Of a stretch of DNA of 36,927 bases, positions 34,777-36,927 are shown piece by piece. The notes under the pieces are model-generated. The model was not told the origin of the DNA, did not search any database, and worked only from the letters and a program-made list of their open reading frames with translations. Position numbers and translations under genes: made by a program. Source of the DNA: Verrucomicrobiota bacterium (GTDB lineage Bacteria > Verrucomicrobiota > Verrucomicrobiia > Chthoniobacterales > UBA10450); contig QHOS01000193.1 of assembly GCA_003219415.1 (NCBI GenBank), positions 1 through 36,927 on the forward strand. Reading direction: 5' to 3'. How positions within the stretch are numbered: position 1 is the stretch's first letter; each line of letters begins with the position of its first letter.

Positions 34777-34927
34777 TTTTTTGTATTCATTTTTTTGGTT
34801 GAGGTTGGATTGTTTAACTGAAAACCAGTTCCATGAGGAACCAGGAACAAACCTTTACAAGGCGCTTTGAACAGCGGCCTCACTTTCGGCTGACTCAGGA
34901 CTCCACGTGGATCATGGGATTGCGCTA
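34771..34927. repeat. 157-bp duplicated leader, copy A
   Basis: Closely matches 35669-35826: from the TGTCAT at the downstream gene's start to GCGCTA, which is exactly the TAG stop codon of the gene at 34925-35623. Identity is high (roughly 85-90% by eye). Contains a T-run of seven (A-run of seven on the minus strand) next to the start codon. Confidence 0.9.
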
Positions 34928-35623
34928 CTCCACGGTGATGTTAAATGTGGTGTCGATGGTGAAGTTGAACTCGTCGAATGTGCCGCCAACATGGATCGTA
35001 TGGCTTCCGGGCCTGAGCGGTGCCAGCATCAGATAGACCCCGGCATCGACGGCGAGTGACGTCGTGCCGGCGGGCGCGCCGAGTACATTGTCCGCCGGCA
35101 GGGGGCCGAACTCAAACAGTGGCGACTCGACGCGATAGGCGGCCAAGTCTTGCACGGGCACGCCGTCAATCACGGCAATCAGCCCTGACGTGTGATCGAT
35201 GTGACCATTCGCACAGGCTCGCATTTCGGCTTCGTTATCCCCGTGGAACGGGTCCGGCTCGAGGACCGAGCACTCCAAGTTGATAACCGGGAAGAAGAGT
35301 GACGTCCCGGCGGGAATCGTCACATCGATGGTAACTCCGCCTGCCGCGGCCGCGAGGAAGACTACTCTTCTTTCTTCTCCAAAGGCTCCTCCGCTAAATA
35401 ACGGGTGATAGCCATTCACGACTGGAATGGAGAAGATGGTTTTCCACCACTGTGCTCCCCACTCGCCATAACTTTGGCCGCGATACATGCTGCCGGGTGG
35501 AATGATGCCCGGGTTAGGATTACGCCCTTGAGCGGGCGACGCTGCCACGAGCAGGGCCAGGACGGTTGCTGTCAGTGCCGACTTCAATGCGAGCGCGCTG
35601 AGGGTTGTATTTAAACTCTTCAT
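34925..35623 (-). CDS. Exported protein of unknown function
   Basis: 232 residues from ATG 35623, preceded by GGAAG. A signal peptide (ALKSALTATVLALLVAASPA) leads to a mature part beginning NPNPGIIPPGSMYRGQSYGE then WGAQWWKTIFSIPVVNGYHP. The rest is rich in beta segments (FLAAAAGGVTIDVTIPAGTS, LFFPVINLECSVLEP) and ends in DTTFNITVE. Cys147 and Cys161 may form a disulfide. I have seen Y/GE-W-x-A-x-W-W openings in uncharacterised exported proteins, but assign no function. The reading frame extends 22 codons upstream through the duplicated leader (an eight-A run makes it in frame), so a longer start at 35689 is possible. Confidence 0.75.
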   Translation of the reverse strand: MKSLNTTLSALALKSALTATVLALLVAASPAQGRNPNPGIIPPGSMYRGQSYGEWGAQWWKTIFSIPVVNGYHPLFSGGAFGEERRVVFLAAAAGGVTIDVTIPAGTSLFFPVINLECSVLEPDPFHGDNEAEMRACANGHIDHTSGLIAVIDGVPVQDLAAYRVESPLFEFGPLPADNVLGAPAGTTSLAVDAGVYLMLAPLRPGSHTIHVGGTFDEFNFTIDTTFNITVE

Positions 35624-35668
35624 GTTTCTTCCATTGGTTTGAAGGCCGTGGTGGCCCTGTGGTTTCAT

Positions 35669-35826
35669 TGTCATTTTTTTTGTATTCATTTTTTGGTTGA
35701 GGTTGGATTGTTTAACTGCAATCCAGTTCTGCGCGGAACCAAGAACAAACCTTTACAAGGCGCTTTGAACAGCGGCCTCACTTTCGGCTGACTCAAGGCT
35801 CCACTCGGATCCTGGAGATTGCGCTA
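35669..35826. repeat. 157-bp duplicated leader, copy B
   Basis: Second copy of the leader at 34771-34927. Its left end overlaps the 5' end of the longer reading frame of the gene at 34925. Its right end is GCGCTA, where a TAG would close an earlier, now lost gene. It has an eight-T run where copy A has seven. Confidence 0.9.
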
Positions 35827-35959
35827 AGCGGCGGTCCCAGCGAAGGTCCAGCCCCACGAGCTTCTTCAGCCCGGCCGAAGATACGTTGAAATGTCGGATG
35901 ACGTAACCGAGGAGATTTTTAGGCAGTCCGCGACAGTTTGTCGAACTTTATTTCACGCC

Positions 35960-36086
35960 CTCCGCAATCCTCTGCGCGTTCTGCCGCACGAATCGCTGAT
36001 TCGAGTTCCACAAACGCCGTTAGCTTTTCATCCGCTCGCGCAACGAAACGCTTCCCATCGCCGCGATGCGCGTCAGCAATCCAGAT
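35960..36086 (-). pseudogene. Truncated copy of the recurrent IWIADAHR/KLTAFVELE module
   Basis: The minus strand reads IWIADAHRGDGKRFVARADE followed by KLTAFVELESAIRAAERAE. It is cut just before IWI, at the position where the transposase remnant begins (about 36087-36095), so an insertion seems to have split it. No start codon is available. Confidence 0.8.
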
Positions 36087-36103
36087 GAATAAAAAAATAG
36101 GGG

Positions 36104-36250
36104 TCAGTCAACAAATTTTGACAGACTCGCAGACTCAAGATACTTCCTGAACGTGGCTGCCACTCTCGGTCTCTGTGTGCGGTATCGGCGAACCTGTTGA
36201 CTCACATTCGCAGCGTTGCGCATCGCCAGTTTGTCGGCAATCCAGCTCTG
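36104..36250 (-). pseudogene. C-terminal remnant of a REP-associated transposase
   Basis: In one frame the minus strand reads WIADKLAMRNAANVSQQVRR, YRTQRPRVAATFRKYLESAS and LSKFVD, then TGA. This is the C-terminal style of REP-associated (Y1) transposases (a [W/x]IA...L.M.[S/N]AANVSQQ helix and a terminal LS[K/R]FVD). Upstream the frame meets stops, so only the 3' 150 bp remain. The flank beyond the stop is CCCCTATTTTTTT. It is in the same orientation as the copy at 36807. Confidence 0.75.
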
Positions 36251-36303
36251 CCCTCGCTACCGTTCGTTCTAAGAGCAAATTTGCCAAAGCCACCCTTCAC
36301 ACG

Positions 36304-36801
36304 TCAGAGCCTCAGCACTGCCATCCACAGGGCTATACCCAGGCCGAAGATGATGTGATTGAACAGGCTTACGCGAGCCAGATGAGCATCACCCGGCGCA
36401 TCCAGTCCCAGCCAGCCCATCCCCTGTGATGGGAACATCAGAAACCAGGGGAAGACCGTGGTGGCCGTTCCGTAGAGGATGGCGCCGAGGGCGGTCGGCG
36501 TCGCATGCACCACAAGCAATAGGCCAAGGTACACAAGGGTCAGCACGATGCCGATCAAATAGTGCGCCGCTAATCCCAAGACTAGTTCTCCTAGCAAGGG
36601 CGGCGTCTGCAGAATGTCCGTGTGCCTGAACTTGCCCCGCAAGAGGTAGCCGATCCAGCGTCCGATCAAATCAGGGCCGGTCCGGCGCGGCCCCCGGCCC
36701 GCGATGCCGAGCCGGAGAGCGATCACGGCCACGACGTCCATGGTAACGGTGGCAAGGGTACCCACAATCAGGCCAACAATGAACGCACGAGGCAGAAGCA
36801 T
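36304..36801 (-). CDS. DUF2938-type membrane protein
   Basis: 165 residues with four to five hydrophobic segments (about 5-32, 67-100, 100-122, 142-163). The N-terminal FIVGLIVGTLATVTMDVVAV and RTGPDLIGRWIGYLLRGKF, and the late FLMFPSQGMGWLG then SLFNHIIFGLGIALWM, are what I know of the DUF2938 family. No enzymatic role is known. The ATG at 36801 is only 5 bp from the TGA of the transposase copy at 36807, and the gene is bracketed by two transposase 3' ends in direct orientation, so it looks like a passenger. Confidence 0.8.
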   Translation of the reverse strand: MLLPRAFIVGLIVGTLATVTMDVVAVIALRLGIAGRGPRRTGPDLIGRWIGYLLRGKFRHTDILQTPPLLGELVLGLAAHYLIGIVLTLVYLGLLLVVHATPTALGAILYGTATTVFPWFLMFPSQGMGWLGLDAPGDAHLARVSLFNHIIFGLGIALWMAVLRL

Positions 36802-36806
36802 AGGGG

Positions 36807-36927
36807 TCAGTCAACAAATCTTGACAGACTCGCAGACTCAAGATACTTCCTGAACGCCGCCGACAGCCTCGGTCTCTGTTGACTCACATTCGCAGCGCTG
36901 CACATCGCCAGTTTGTCGGCGATCGAG
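36807..36927 (-). CDS. REP-associated transposase, C-terminal end (continues beyond window)
   Basis: The minus strand from the window edge reads SIADKLAMCSAANVSQQRPR, then LSAAFRKYLESASLSRFVD and TGA (36807-36809). It is a close copy of the remnant at 36104 but lacks seven codons, removed between two CTGT repeats. The open frame runs to the window edge, so an intact transposase may lie beyond it; only the C-terminus is visible here. Confidence 0.6.
   Translation of the reverse strand, partial: SIADKLAMCSAANVSQQRPRLSAAFRKYLESASLSRFVD

Overview
This window looks like the chromosome of a soil verrucomicrobium, probably Chthoniobacterales/Udaeobacter-like. The evidence is two secreted proteins built from GloVer (Gloeobacter/Verrucomicrobia) tandem repeats, several other secreted repeat proteins, and intergenic palindromes of the kind common in such genomes. 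The assignment rests on gene content and style, not on a marker gene. No rRNA or CRISPR array is seen. There is one tRNA (Val, anticodon TAC).

Left part, 1-18.6 kb, is mostly housekeeping. It holds the end of an MFS transporter, a membrane-anchored methionine sulfoxide reductase B, a conserved hypothetical, and an HSL-type esterase. A lipid-transport cluster follows (mlaE-mlaF overlapping by 4 bp, then an MCE protein), with a GNAT acetyltransferase next to it. On the minus strand lie lipA with a family 2 glycosyltransferase, and a tight set of ClpX-like AAA+ ATPase, class III nucleotide cyclase and recR, spaced 6 and 7 bp, with a zinc-ribbon Ser/Thr kinase upstream. Then come an rluD-type pseudouridine synthase overlapping an aldo/keto reductase by 4 bp, a hypothetical gene, a frameshifted four-helix-bundle gene, a MaoC-type hydratase, and a small secreted protein with a clear terminator.

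Middle part, 18.6-25.3 kb, is accessory. It contains a GloVer protein, a small secreted protein, an FHA-domain gene broken by a frameshift, a small lipoprotein, a zinc-ribbon protein, two very small genes and a PRC-barrel protein. Between them lies gene debris: copies of a C-terminal coding module that recurs four times in the window, and a scrambled 3' end of a tail-fibre-type gene with a palindrome in it.

Right part, 25.3-36.9 kb, is a run of exported repeat proteins. These are two chromosomal tail-fibre/S74-chaperone proteins with collar-like Asn/Gly repeats, a second GloVer protein, a beta-lactamase-fold serine hydrolase, a Kelch-type protein, a protein of seven DAPGAG repeats (HAF-like), and an uncharacterised exported protein. 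The last two share a duplicated 157-bp leader. Four remnants of REP-associated (Y1, IS200-like) transposases lie here; two in the same orientation bracket a DUF2938 membrane protein at the right edge. Overall the window joins a conserved core to a surface/secretome region remodelled by repeats and transposase fragments.
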